Source: Sphingomonadales bacterium (GTDB taxonomy: Bacteria > Pseudomonadota > Alphaproteobacteria > Sphingomonadales > Sphingomonadaceae). Taken from it: 6,620 bases of DNA. The stretch spans positions 1 through 6,620 of the forward strand of contig JAGWUU010000179.1 of assembly GCA_028868335.1 (NCBI GenBank), read 5' to 3'. The notes beneath the pieces were generated by a model. That model ran no database searches and had not been told where the DNA came from. It saw nothing but the letters and a program-made list of their open reading frames with translations. Positions 1-5,437 of the stretch are shown one piece after another; position 1 is the stretch's first letter, and the number at the start of each line of letters is the position of its first letter. The position numbers and the translations under genes were made by a program.

Positions 1-1505
1 GGGAAGTTCAGCGCGTTCTGCACCGGCAGGTTCACCGCGTTGACCAGTTGCGCGTTCATCCACCACTCGCGCTTGTTGAGCGGCTTGCCGATCTTGGACA
101 ATTGCTGGGCGTAGTCGACCAGGCCGCCAGCCCGCTTGTTGGCATAGGCGTTGTCGGTTGTGACCTTGAGGCCGCCATAGTCCTTCCAGCTATCGGGATA
201 GCCCACTGCCACCTCGATGGTCTTGACCTTCTCCAGCGCTTCCTTGCGGGTGTCGGGGGCCAGCCAGTCAAGTCCGGCGACGCGGGTGGCGAAGGCGGTC
301 TTGATGTTGCCGACCATGGCCTCGATCCCAGCCTTGGACGAGGCGGGGAAGTACTTCCCGACATAGAGCTTGCCCAGCGCATCGCCGAGCGCGGTGTTGA
401 CCGCAGCCAGTGCCCGCTTGTCGCGCGGCCGCTGCTCCTTGGTGCCCTGCAGGGTCTTGCCGTAGAAATCGAAGCGCGCTGCGTCGAGCTTGCCCGGCAG
501 GACGTCGGCATTGGCATTGATGGCGTGGAAGGTCAGCCAATCCTTCCATGCATCAAGCGGCTGGCTGGCAACCAGAGCTGACAGCCGTGGTATCGACTGG
601 GCGTGATAGGCGGCGAACTTCTGCTGGTTCCCAAGCTGGGCCGCGCCGAACAGCGCATCCCAGTCGATCCCGGGCGCACGGGCGGCGAAATCGGCCTTGC
701 TCCACTCAGAGGAGGATTTCTGGAAATCCTCGCTCTCGGCGCGGGTGGCATGGGCTTGGGCGATTTTGGTTTCGAGATCGAATATGCGCTGCGCCCTGGC
801 CGCGGCATCGGCAATTCCCGCCTCGCCCAGCAGCTCTTCGATATAGGCGCGATAGGCGGTGCGGATCTCCACCATCTTGGGGTCCGGCGAAAGGTAGTAT
901 TCGCGCTCGGGCATTCCGAGGCCGCCTTGCAGGATGTAGGGCACGACCTCGCCCCCAGCGAGGGCCTGGGTAACGAAAACCCCGAACAGGTTTTCGGTCT
1001 GGAAATTGGTGGCGTTGAGCGGATCGACGTCGGCACGGATGTTCGCCCCGATCGCCTGCGACAGGCCCTTCACGTCGGCAATCGCGGCGATCCGGTCAAG
1101 GTCGGGCTTGATCGGCGCCATGCCTGCGGCGTCGATCCTGGCCGTGTCCATGTAGGTGTTGTAGAAATCGCGGATGCGGCCTTCATCGGTGTCGGCCGCC
1201 GCAGTTGATTTGCTGATCGTGCCGATCAAGTCGCCAAGTTGCTTGTCGGTCGCCTCGCTGGCGATGAAGAAGCCGCCAATGCTCGAACGGTCCGCGGGGA
1301 TTTCCGTCGTCTTCTGCCAGTTGCCGTTGGCATATCCGTAGAAGTCGTCGCCCGGCTTGACCGACTTGTCCATCATCGCCGGGTCGATGCCCAAGCTGGT
1401 GCCAGCGATCGCCTCGGTCTGACCTGCCATCTTGCACCCGACGGGGCCGAGCGTGGCCGTTGCCACGCCCAGCATCAGGGCGGCGATCAGCTTGGTATTG
1501 CGCAT
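1..1505 (-). CDS. M13 family (neprilysin/PepO-like) zinc metallopeptidase, 3' end cut by the window edge
   Basis: The minus-strand frame runs open from an ATG at 1505 to the left edge, giving 501 residues with no stop. The start has a GGAAGGA ribosome-binding site (1514-1520) 8 nt upstream. The N-terminus is a signal peptide (MRNTK, then a hydrophobic stretch to about residue 23). It ends in PVGC with Cys24, so lipoprotein processing is possible, although Pro at -3 is a poor lipobox. The M13 N-terminal domain begins with PGDDFYGYANGNW (51-63), a hallmark of the family. The fragment ends in VNAVNLPVQNALNF (about 488-501), which corresponds to the Asn-Ala substrate-binding segment just before the conserved PA.ILQPPFF region. 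The HExxH and ExxxD zinc motifs would lie beyond the edge. Family members are usually about 680-700 residues, so roughly 190 are missing. Inferred role: periplasmic or outer-membrane-attached degradation of oligopeptides. It lies 110 bp downstream of eno on the same strand, and I see no strong terminator between them, so read-through from eno is possible. Confidence 0.93.
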   Translation of the reverse strand, partial: MRNTKLIAALMLGVATATLGPVGCKMAGQTEAIAGTSLGIDPAMMDKSVKPGDDFYGYANGNWQKTTEIPADRSSIGGFFIASEATDKQLGDLIGTISKSTAAADTDEGRIRDFYNTYMDTARIDAAGMAPIKPDLDRIAAIADVKGLSQAIGANIRADVDPLNATNFQTENLFGVFVTQALAGGEVVPYILQGGLGMPEREYYLSPDPKMVEIRTAYRAYIEELLGEAGIADAAARAQRIFDLETKIAQAHATRAESEDFQKSSSEWSKADFAARAPGIDWDALFGAAQLGNQQKFAAYHAQSIPRLSALVASQPLDAWKDWLTFHAINANADVLPGKLDAARFDFYGKTLQGTKEQRPRDKRALAAVNTALGDALGKLYVGKYFPASSKAGIEAMVGNIKTAFATRVAGLDWLAPDTRKEALEKVKTIEVAVGYPDSWKDYGGLKVTTDNAYANKRAGGLVDYAQQLSKIGKPLNKREWWMNAQLVNAVNLPVQNALNF

Positions 1506-1615
1506 GGTTCCAGTCCTTCCGGCAATGGGTGCCAGAAGGCGACCCGGCATCCCCCAAATTGCCAGGATTTTAGGCCTGACGAGGGAAGCCGGGCAACTCC
1601 CGTTGGTCGAGCGGG

Positions 1616-2911
1616 CTAGGCGGTTGGCCGAGAAAGGCGGCCGAACGCACCGGCGCCAGCATAGACCGCCGCGTCGCCCAGTTCTTCCTCGATGCGGATG
1701 AGCTGGTTGTACTTGGCGAGCCGGTCGGAACGGGCCAGCGATCCGGTCTTGATCTGGCCGCAGTTGGTGGCGACCGCCAGATCGGCGATGGTCGAATCCT
1801 CGGTTTCGCCAGAGCGGTGCGACATGACCGCGGTGTAGCCGTTGCGGTTGGCAATGCTCACCGCGTCCAGCGTTTCGGACAGCGATCCGATCTGGTTGAC
1901 CTTGACCAGCACCGAATTGGCGAGGCCCTTGGCGATGCCCATCTGCAGGCGCTTGGGGTTGGTCACGAACAGGTCGTCGCCAACGAGCTGGACCTTGTGG
2001 CCGATCTTGTCGGTCAGGGCTTTCCAGCCTTCGAAATCATCCTCGCCCATGCCGTCCTCGATCGAAATGATCGGATAGGCGGCGGCAAGATCGGCCAGGT
2101 AATCGGCCATCTGCACCGGGGAGAGCGACAGCCCTTCGCCGCTGATCTCGTACTTGCCGTTCTTGAAGAATTCGGTAGCGGCGCAATCGAGCGCGAGCTG
2201 GATTTCCGTCCCGGCCTTGAACCCGGCCTTTTCGACCGAAGCCATGATGAAATCGAGCGCCGCGCGGGTGCTCGACAGGTTCGGCGCAAAGCCGCCCTCA
2301 TCGCCCACGGCGGTTGCCAGGCCCTTTTCATGGAGGCCCTTCTTCAGGGTGTGGAACACTTCCGCGCCCCAGCGCACCGCTTCGGCGAGCGTCGGCGCGC
2401 CAACCGGCATGACCATGAATTCCTGGAAGTCGATCGGATTGTCGGCATGTTCGCCGCCGTTGATGATGTTCATCATCGGCACCGGCAGGACATGCGCCGA
2501 AACCCCGCCGATATAGGAATAGAGCGGCAGGCCGCGCGCGTTCGCCGCCGCCTTGGCAATGGCGAGCGAAGTGCCGAGAATCGCGTTGGCGCCAAGGCGA
2601 CCCTTGTTCTCCGTTCCGTCCAGCGCAATCATCGCCAGGTCGATGTCACGCTGGTCCTCGGCATCAATGCCAAGCAGGGTATCGCTGATCTCGGTGTTGA
2701 CGGCGGTGACGGCCTTGAGCACGCCCTTGCCAAGGAACCGGCCCTTGTCGCCGTCGCGCAGTTCCACCGCCTCATGCGCGCCGGTCGAAGCGCCCGAGGG
2801 GACCGCCGCCCGGCCGAAGCTGCCATCCTCCAGCAGGACATCGACCTCAACCGTCGGATTGCCGCGGCTATCGAGGATTTCGCGAGCATGGATGTCAATG
2901 ATCGAGGTCAT
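1616..2911 (-). CDS. eno: Enolase (phosphopyruvate hydratase)
   Basis: Enolase catalyses the reversible dehydration of 2-phosphoglycerate to phosphoenolpyruvate in glycolysis. It is cytoplasmic and Mg-dependent, and in many bacteria it also associates with RNase E. The 431-residue product is full length and all key positions are present. These are the mobile loop SGASTG (39-44, Ser42), His155 in NGGEHADNP, Glu164 and Glu205 (GDEGGFAP), metal ligands Asp242, Glu285 and Asp312 (VGDDLF), the catalytic base Lys337 within the signature VLVKVNQIGSLSET (334-347), His365-Arg366-Ser367, and Lys388. The frame stays open to an upstream ATG at 2992, but MTSIIDIHAREILDSRGNP is the normal enolase N-terminus. 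The ATG at 2911 also has GGGA 10 nt upstream, so that start is chosen. The gene diverges from the membrane-protein cassette across 168 bp and is followed by the M13 peptidase gene. Confidence 0.98.
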   Translation of the reverse strand: MTSIIDIHAREILDSRGNPTVEVDVLLEDGSFGRAAVPSGASTGAHEAVELRDGDKGRFLGKGVLKAVTAVNTEISDTLLGIDAEDQRDIDLAMIALDGTENKGRLGANAILGTSLAIAKAAANARGLPLYSYIGGVSAHVLPVPMMNIINGGEHADNPIDFQEFMVMPVGAPTLAEAVRWGAEVFHTLKKGLHEKGLATAVGDEGGFAPNLSSTRAALDFIMASVEKAGFKAGTEIQLALDCAATEFFKNGKYEISGEGLSLSPVQMADYLADLAAAYPIISIEDGMGEDDFEGWKALTDKIGHKVQLVGDDLFVTNPKRLQMGIAKGLANSVLVKVNQIGSLSETLDAVSIANRNGYTAVMSHRSGETEDSTIADLAVATNCGQIKTGSLARSDRLAKYNQLIRIEEELGDAAVYAGAGAFGRLSRPTA

Positions 2912-3079
2912 GGCGGCGATGTCCCTTTTGTGCTGGATGACAGGCAATTTCAGCCGCGCTTTAGCAGCGGAACCTTGGCAGGCAAGTTGCAATGCAGCAT
3001 AGTGGCAACTTGCATACGTAACGGAACGTCACCACATTCCCCAGGGCCCGACGATATGGGCGCAGAAAGGTCAGAGACG
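2912..3079. promoter_or_regulatory. Divergent promoter region between eno and the membrane-protein cassette
   Basis: This 168-bp gap must hold the start signals for eno (leftward) and for the plus-strand cassette (rightward). A possible rightward sigma70-type promoter is TTGGCA (2975-2980), a 17-nt spacer and CATAGT (2998-3003). The -10 match is only partial (4 of 6), so this is a weak guess. I found no convincing leftward promoter for eno. Two GGAAC motifs (2969-2973 and 3023-3027) recall the -35 of the alphaproteobacterial general-stress sigma EcfG. Neither has a GTT-type -10 at the right distance, so I do not call an EcfG promoter. The clearest structure is the paired palindromic site described separately. 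Confidence 0.5.
2981..3014. promoter_or_regulatory. Paired palindromic sites GGCAASTTGCA, candidate tandem operator
   Basis: Seen directly: GGCAAGTTGCA at 2981-2991 and GGCAACTTGCA at 3004-3014 are identical except for the central base. The inner nine bases of each (GCAA-S-TTGC) are palindromic around that base, so the pair reads both as direct and as inverted repeats. Centres are 23 bp apart (2986 and 3009), a little over two helical turns, which would place two bound dimers on nearly the same face. If the weak rightward promoter at 2975-3003 is real, site 1 lies in its spacer and site 2 just after the -10, fitting repression or autoregulation. The same bases could instead form an RNA hairpin with a 9-bp stem and 14-nt loop. 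The regulator is unknown and no regulator gene lies in the window. Confidence 0.5.
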
Positions 3080-3673
3080 ATGGCTAGCAAGTCCACCCCC
3101 ACCTCCTCCGCCCCGGCCGCCAAGAAGGCTCCTGCAAGGAAGGCTCCCGCGAAGAAGGCCGCAGCTCCGAAAAAGGCTGCCGCTGCCGCCAACGGCTCTG
3201 ACGCGAAGGCCAAGTTCAGCAAGGCGATCGAGGAAGCCCGTGCCGGTGCGCAGGCGCTGACCAAGGAAGCCCAGGCAAAGGCCGGTGCCTACAAGGAACA
3301 ACTCGCCGTGCGCAGCAACGACTGGGTTGGCGAGGCCAAGGACATGGCCGGACAGGCAAAGGAACGCGCCTCCGAGCTTGCCAAGGATGGCAAGGCCCGG
3401 ACCAGCGACGCGCTTTCCAGCCTCGGCAAGATCGTTGCGGACAATGCCGGTACGATCGATGAGAAGCTTGGCACCCGCTATGGCGACTATGCCCGCACCG
3501 CCGCGCGCTCGATGCAGGAAACTGCCGCCAAGATCGAGGCGAAGGACCTGGGCGAACTGGGCGACGACGCGAAGGAATTCGTCCGCAAGAGCCCGGGCCT
3601 GGCAATTGGCCTTGCCGCCGTTGCCGGCTTCCTGGTTTCGCGGCTGTTCAAGGGCGGCTCGTCGGACGATTGA
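3080..3673 (+). CDS. Lys/Ala/Pro-rich, helical protein with C-terminal membrane anchor (DUF883/ElaB-YqjD-like architecture)
   Basis: The product has 197 residues in three parts. First is a histone-H1-like tail rich in Lys, Ala and Pro (about 1-40) with pentad repeats KKAPA/RKAPA/KKAAA at 15-29. Second is a long, charged, mostly helical region (about 41-168) with many Ala, Lys and Glu, probably coiled or amphipathic. Third is one C-terminal hydrophobic segment (about 171-190, starting SPGLAIGLAAVAG) followed by a short charged end. A proline followed by a small-residue helix and terminal Arg/Lys is typical of ElaB/YqjD (DUF883) proteins, which are inner-membrane anchored and, in E. coli YqjD, bind ribosomes in stationary phase. 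The basic tail might bind nucleic acid at the membrane, which is inference. The ATG at 3080 has AAAGG (3066-3070) 9 nt upstream. The frame also stays open far upstream, antisense to eno, but that part is not protein-like. It is the first gene of a likely four-gene operon. A phasin-like label is the main alternative. Confidence 0.82.
   Translation: MASKSTPTSSAPAAKKAPARKAPAKKAAAPKKAAAAANGSDAKAKFSKAIEEARAGAQALTKEAQAKAGAYKEQLAVRSNDWVGEAKDMAGQAKERASELAKDGKARTSDALSSLGKIVADNAGTIDEKLGTRYGDYARTAARSMQETAAKIEAKDLGELGDDAKEFVRKSPGLAIGLAAVAGFLVSRLFKGGSSDD
3122..3184 (+). repeat. In-gene degenerate 15-bp repeat encoding (K/R)KA(P/A)A units
   Basis: Three adjacent 15-base units encode KKAPA, RKAPA and KKAAA, followed by a Pro and another KKAAA. 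This is the kind of low-complexity basic tail found in bacterial histone-H1-like proteins, and it can expand or shrink by slippage. The units differ at several bases, so the repeat is old or under codon drift rather than a recent duplication. Confidence 0.6.
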
Positions 3674-3706
3674 CGCGGCGCGCGCGACAGGCTTTTGTCC
3701 GCGGCG

Positions 3707-4096
3707 ATGACCGACGACAGTGAATCCCCCATGACACCCTCTGCCGAGGATGCCGCCGCGCGTTCGCTGGTGGAGGATGTCCGCCAACTCGTCGACGATG
3801 GCCGCACCCTGCTTGAGGCTGAACTGGCCTATCAGAAGAGCCGCGCCGTCGTCGCCGGTGCAGGAATAAAGGACGTTGCCGGGTGGGGCGCTCTCGCCCT
3901 CGTCCTGGTGTTCTTCACGCTCATGGCCTTGGTCATGGGCCTGCTGCTGGCCTTGACGCCGCTGGTCGGCGCGTGGGGAGCCTTGGCGCTGACGGTGCTG
4001 GCGCTGCTGCTCTGCACGGCGGGGGCGGCATGGCTTGCCGTCAGTCGATGGAAACGCCTGTCGCGGTTGCTTGCGGACAAGGACGGCCAGCCATGA
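3707..4096 (+). CDS. Phage holin family / YqjE-like (holin-X superfamily) two-helix membrane protein
   Basis: The product is a small inner-membrane protein of 129 residues. It has an acidic cytoplasmic N-terminal helix (about 18-45, with LVEDVRQLVDDGRTLLEAE), then two transmembrane helices (about 58-82 and 90-112), then a short basic C-terminal end. This order matches the holin-X/YqjE group, which is annotated as phage holin family in sphingomonads but is a chromosomal membrane protein. Nothing around it suggests phage or lysis. The start is uncertain. An in-frame TTG lies at 3695, ATGs at 3707 and 3731, and none has a good ribosome-binding site. The ATG at 3707 is the default choice. It sits 33 bp after the anchor-protein gene, and its stop overlaps the next start (ATGA at 4093-4096). 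Paired with a DUF883-like gene, it mirrors the yqjD-yqjE order of enterobacteria. Confidence 0.8.
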   Translation: MTDDSESPMTPSAEDAAARSLVEDVRQLVDDGRTLLEAELAYQKSRAVVAGAGIKDVAGWGALALVLVFFTLMALVMGLLLALTPLVGAWGALALTVLALLLCTAGAAWLAVSRWKRLSRLLADKDGQP

Positions 4097-4446
4097 AAGC
4101 GCCGGATCGCCGCTTGATCGAGGATCGCGAAACGCGCCGGGCGGCGCGTGCGGTGTTCGACCACGGGGTGCGGCAGGTCAGGACGGATCTCGATGCGCGC
4201 AGCGTTCCGGGCAGGATCGTCGACACCGCAAAGGCAGAGGCGACCGATGCCCTCGCCACCGGGATCGCCGTCGCCCGCGAGAGCAAGGGCATCATCGCCA
4301 CGGTCATGTCCGGCTTGCTGATCTGGGGCTTTCGCGCGCCGCTGCTCCGGCTGGCAAGGCGGCTGGTTTCCCACGATGAGCCAGCCGACGTTCAGGCAGA
4401 TGATGGCAACGCGCTGCTGATCGAGACAGACACAACAGGAGTTTGA
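4093..4446 (+). CDS. Small charged hypothetical protein with a weak membrane segment
   Basis: I do not recognise this 117-residue protein. The first 40 residues are rich in Arg and Asp (RRLIEDRETRRAARAVFD). Residues 45-65 are Ala-rich and helical. A short hydrophobic stretch (about 67-80, GIIATVMSGLLIWGF) is followed by a basic patch (RAPLLRLARR) and an acidic tail. It may be a single-pass or peripheral membrane protein with the basic patch on the cytoplasmic side. Its ATG overlaps the stop of the holin-like gene in ATGA, so translational coupling is likely. AAGGA (4079-4083) lies 9 nt upstream of the start. By position it corresponds to the third gene of the yqjD-yqjE-yqjK set, but I see no sequence that would establish homology to YqjK. 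Confidence 0.75.
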   Translation: MKAPDRRLIEDRETRRAARAVFDHGVRQVRTDLDARSVPGRIVDTAKAEATDALATGIAVARESKGIIATVMSGLLIWGFRAPLLRLARRLVSHDEPADVQADDGNALLIETDTTGV

Positions 4447-4452
4447 ACTGCC

Positions 4453-4935
4453 GTGAGCGAAGCCGATGCCAAGCGTGAACGGATCAAGGCCAAGGTCGCG
4501 GCCTCGCAGGAACGGCTGACGCGCGATAGTGCCGCACTGCCCGTCGCCTCACGCCGCGCAAACCTGCCCGATGCCTATCCCCCGGAAGACTATCGCTCGC
4601 TGGCCGCTGAATATCCGCTGCTTACCGTTGCCGCGGGGATTGGCGCCGGATTGCTGATCGGGGCGCTTGTGCCCAAGCGTTTCGGCGGCAAGCTGGGCAA
4701 AAGGGCGCTGGCCATTGCCACGGTGGCGGGCGAACTGGGGCTGGCCTATGGCAAGCATGCCAGCAACGCCGCGCTCGAAGCCGGGCAGGAAGGCCTCGCC
4801 AAGGCGGGCGAAGCCAGTGCGCCGTTGCGCCGCAAGGCGGTGCGTATGGCCGGATCGGCGGGCGGGTCCGCGCGGAGCACCGGCCTGGCCGTCGCGCGCG
4901 AGGTGCTGAAGCTGGCGACCCGCATCCGCAAGTGA
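4453..4935 (+). CDS. Membrane-anchored hypothetical protein with glycine-rich single helix (DUF883-like anchor)
   Basis: The product has 160 residues and starts with GTG at 4453. AGGAG (4437-4441), inside the end of the previous gene, lies 11 nt upstream, and no other start codon is near. It has a basic, helical N-terminus (1-35) and a Pro/Tyr-rich linker (about 38-48). One membrane helix follows (about 53-73, YPLLTVAAGIGAGLLIGALV) with small residues at regular spacing and a PKR end. A long Ala/Gly/Lys-rich C-terminal part (80-160) probably stays cytoplasmic. The helix resembles the glycine-zipper anchor of ElaB/YqjD proteins and echoes the anchor of the first cassette gene, though here it is central rather than C-terminal. 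Only 6 bp separate it from the previous stop, so it is almost certainly co-transcribed. Function is unknown, and a role in shaping or protecting the membrane under stress is speculation. Confidence 0.78.
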   Translation: MSEADAKRERIKAKVAASQERLTRDSAALPVASRRANLPDAYPPEDYRSLAAEYPLLTVAAGIGAGLLIGALVPKRFGGKLGKRALAIATVAGELGLAYGKHASNAALEAGQEGLAKAGEASAPLRRKAVRMAGSAGGSARSTGLAVAREVLKLATRIRK

Positions 4936-5009
4936 CCTGCACCATCGTCTATCTTGCATGAAACGCACGACACGCTAAAGGGCCGCTTTCTCCCCTCCCG
5001 AGGACATCC

Positions 5010-5237
5010 ATGAGCGACCAGAAACTGCACCTAGTGATGGGTGGGCGTGTTACCGACCCTCAGCATCTCGAATTCGTCGACCTCAACGCGCTCGACATCG
5101 TCGGCGTGTTCCCGGACTATGCCAGCGCCGAGGACGCGTGGCGTTCAGCCGCGCAGCGCACGGTTGACGATGCGGAAATGAAGTATGTGGTGGTCCACCT
5201 GCACCGCCTGCTCCAGCCGGATATGCTGAAGCGGTAG
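5010..5237 (+). CDS. DUF4170 domain-containing protein
   Basis: The 75-residue cytoplasmic protein matches the alphaproteobacterial DUF4170 family along its whole length as I remember it. Features are KLHLVMGGRV near the start, FVDLNALDIVGVFPDYASA (about 22-40), the AQRTVDDAEMKY segment, and VVVHLHRLLQPD at the end. Its function is not established. GAGGA (5000-5004) lies 5 nt before the ATG, supporting the start. The 74-bp gap after the membrane cassette has TTGCAT (4954-4959) and a CTAAAG (4975-4980) that could form a weak promoter of its own with a short 15-nt spacer, so it may or may not belong to the same transcript. It ends facing greA. Confidence 0.88.
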   Translation: MSDQKLHLVMGGRVTDPQHLEFVDLNALDIVGVFPDYASAEDAWRSAAQRTVDDAEMKYVVVHLHRLLQPDMLKR

Positions 5238-5280
5238 ATCTTAGGGACGGTGCGGACGTGCGCTTCGACGGGCGCAGCCT

Positions 5281-5302
5281 GAGCGGAGCCTGAGCGGAGC
5301 CT
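5281..5302. repeat. 11-bp perfect tandem repeat GAGCGGAGCCT (two copies)
   Basis: Two head-to-tail copies occupy 5281-5291 and 5292-5302. A decayed partial copy (GCGCAGCCT, 5272-5280) lies just before them. They sit just before the long palindrome. Function is unknown, and replication slippage in non-coding DNA explains it well. Confidence 0.85.
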
Positions 5303-5313
5303 GGGCTGGATAC

Positions 5314-5360
5314 TGAACCTTTAAAGCCTCTCCCCAACGGGGTAGGGCCTTAAAGGTTCA
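5314..5360. terminator. Long imperfect palindrome / stem-loop, candidate two-way terminator or REP-like element
   Basis: The outer arms TGAACCTTTAA (5314-5324) and TTAAAGGTTCA (5350-5360) are perfect complements over 11 bp. Going inwards there is one A/C mismatch, three G-C pairs, a G-U pair, two mismatches, and then CCCC (5332-5335) pairing with GGGG (5339-5342) around a 3-nt AAC loop. The whole 47-bp structure would fold as RNA from either strand. It lies 76 bp after the DUF4170 stop and 77 bp from the greA stop, almost midway, as expected for a shared terminator. It has no T-run after it on either side. The alternative is a dispersed palindromic repeat of the kind scattered between genes in many proteobacteria. 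Confidence 0.6.
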
Positions 5361-5407
5361 ATCCAATCAAGACAGACTCTAGCCGAGTCCGCCCACCTCC
5401 GGCTTGC

Positions 5408-5429
5408 CGAAGGCCACGCCCAGCCTTCG
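5408..5429 (-). terminator. GC-rich hairpin 8 nt past the greA stop
   Basis: CGAAGGC (5408-5414) and GCCTTCG (5423-5429) form a perfect 7-bp stem with an 8-nt loop. In the greA transcript this hairpin starts 8 nt after the stop codon. It is not followed by a T-run, so it is a weak intrinsic terminator at best and may instead protect the 3' end of the mRNA. Confidence 0.4.
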
Positions 5430-5437
5430 TCAAAAGT

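Larger units (their letters stand above)
5238..5437. other. Non-coding gap between convergent DUF4170 and greA genes
   Basis: No plausible gene lies in these 200 bp. They hold a short tandem repeat, a long palindrome and a GC-rich hairpin (each listed separately), plus a small 5-bp hairpin GACTC/GAGTC at 5375-5389. As both flanking genes end here, the region must stop transcription from both sides. No hairpin is followed by a clear T-run on either strand, so termination is either Rho-dependent or relies on structure alone. Confidence 0.6.

Noticed and set aside
48..1208. Plus-strand open frames opposite the M13 peptidase
   Set aside because: They are shadows of the real minus-strand gene, which carries a signal peptide, a ribosome-binding site and family motifs.
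1527..1553. Hairpin GGGTGCC/GGCATCCC between eno and the M13 gene as an eno terminator
   Set aside because: The stem has a bulge and a 12-nt loop, and there is no T-run. It sits 22 nt before the peptidase start, so it is not a convincing terminator.
2912..2992. N-terminal extension of enolase from the upstream ATG at 2992
   Set aside because: The 27 extra residues are unlike any enolase N-terminus I know, and the start at 2911 has its own ribosome-binding site.
2969..3045. EcfG-type stress promoters based on GGAAC at 2969 and 3023
   Set aside because: No GTT-type -10 element lies 16-17 nt downstream of either copy.
1817..3079. A long open plus-strand frame antisense to eno that continues in frame into the Lys-rich membrane protein
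   Set aside because: Its translation over the eno region is Arg/His/Gln-rich with no recognisable domain, as expected from the opposite strand of a GC-rich gene. The ribosome-binding site and natural N-terminus are at 3080.
3707..4096. Prophage remnant suggested by the holin-like gene
   Set aside because: No other phage-type gene, integrase or attachment repeat is nearby. This family is commonly chromosomal and YqjE-like, and base composition matches the neighbours.
4975..4993. AAAG-GGCCG-CTTT hairpin after the membrane cassette as a terminator
   Set aside because: The stem is only 4 bp and has no T-run after it.
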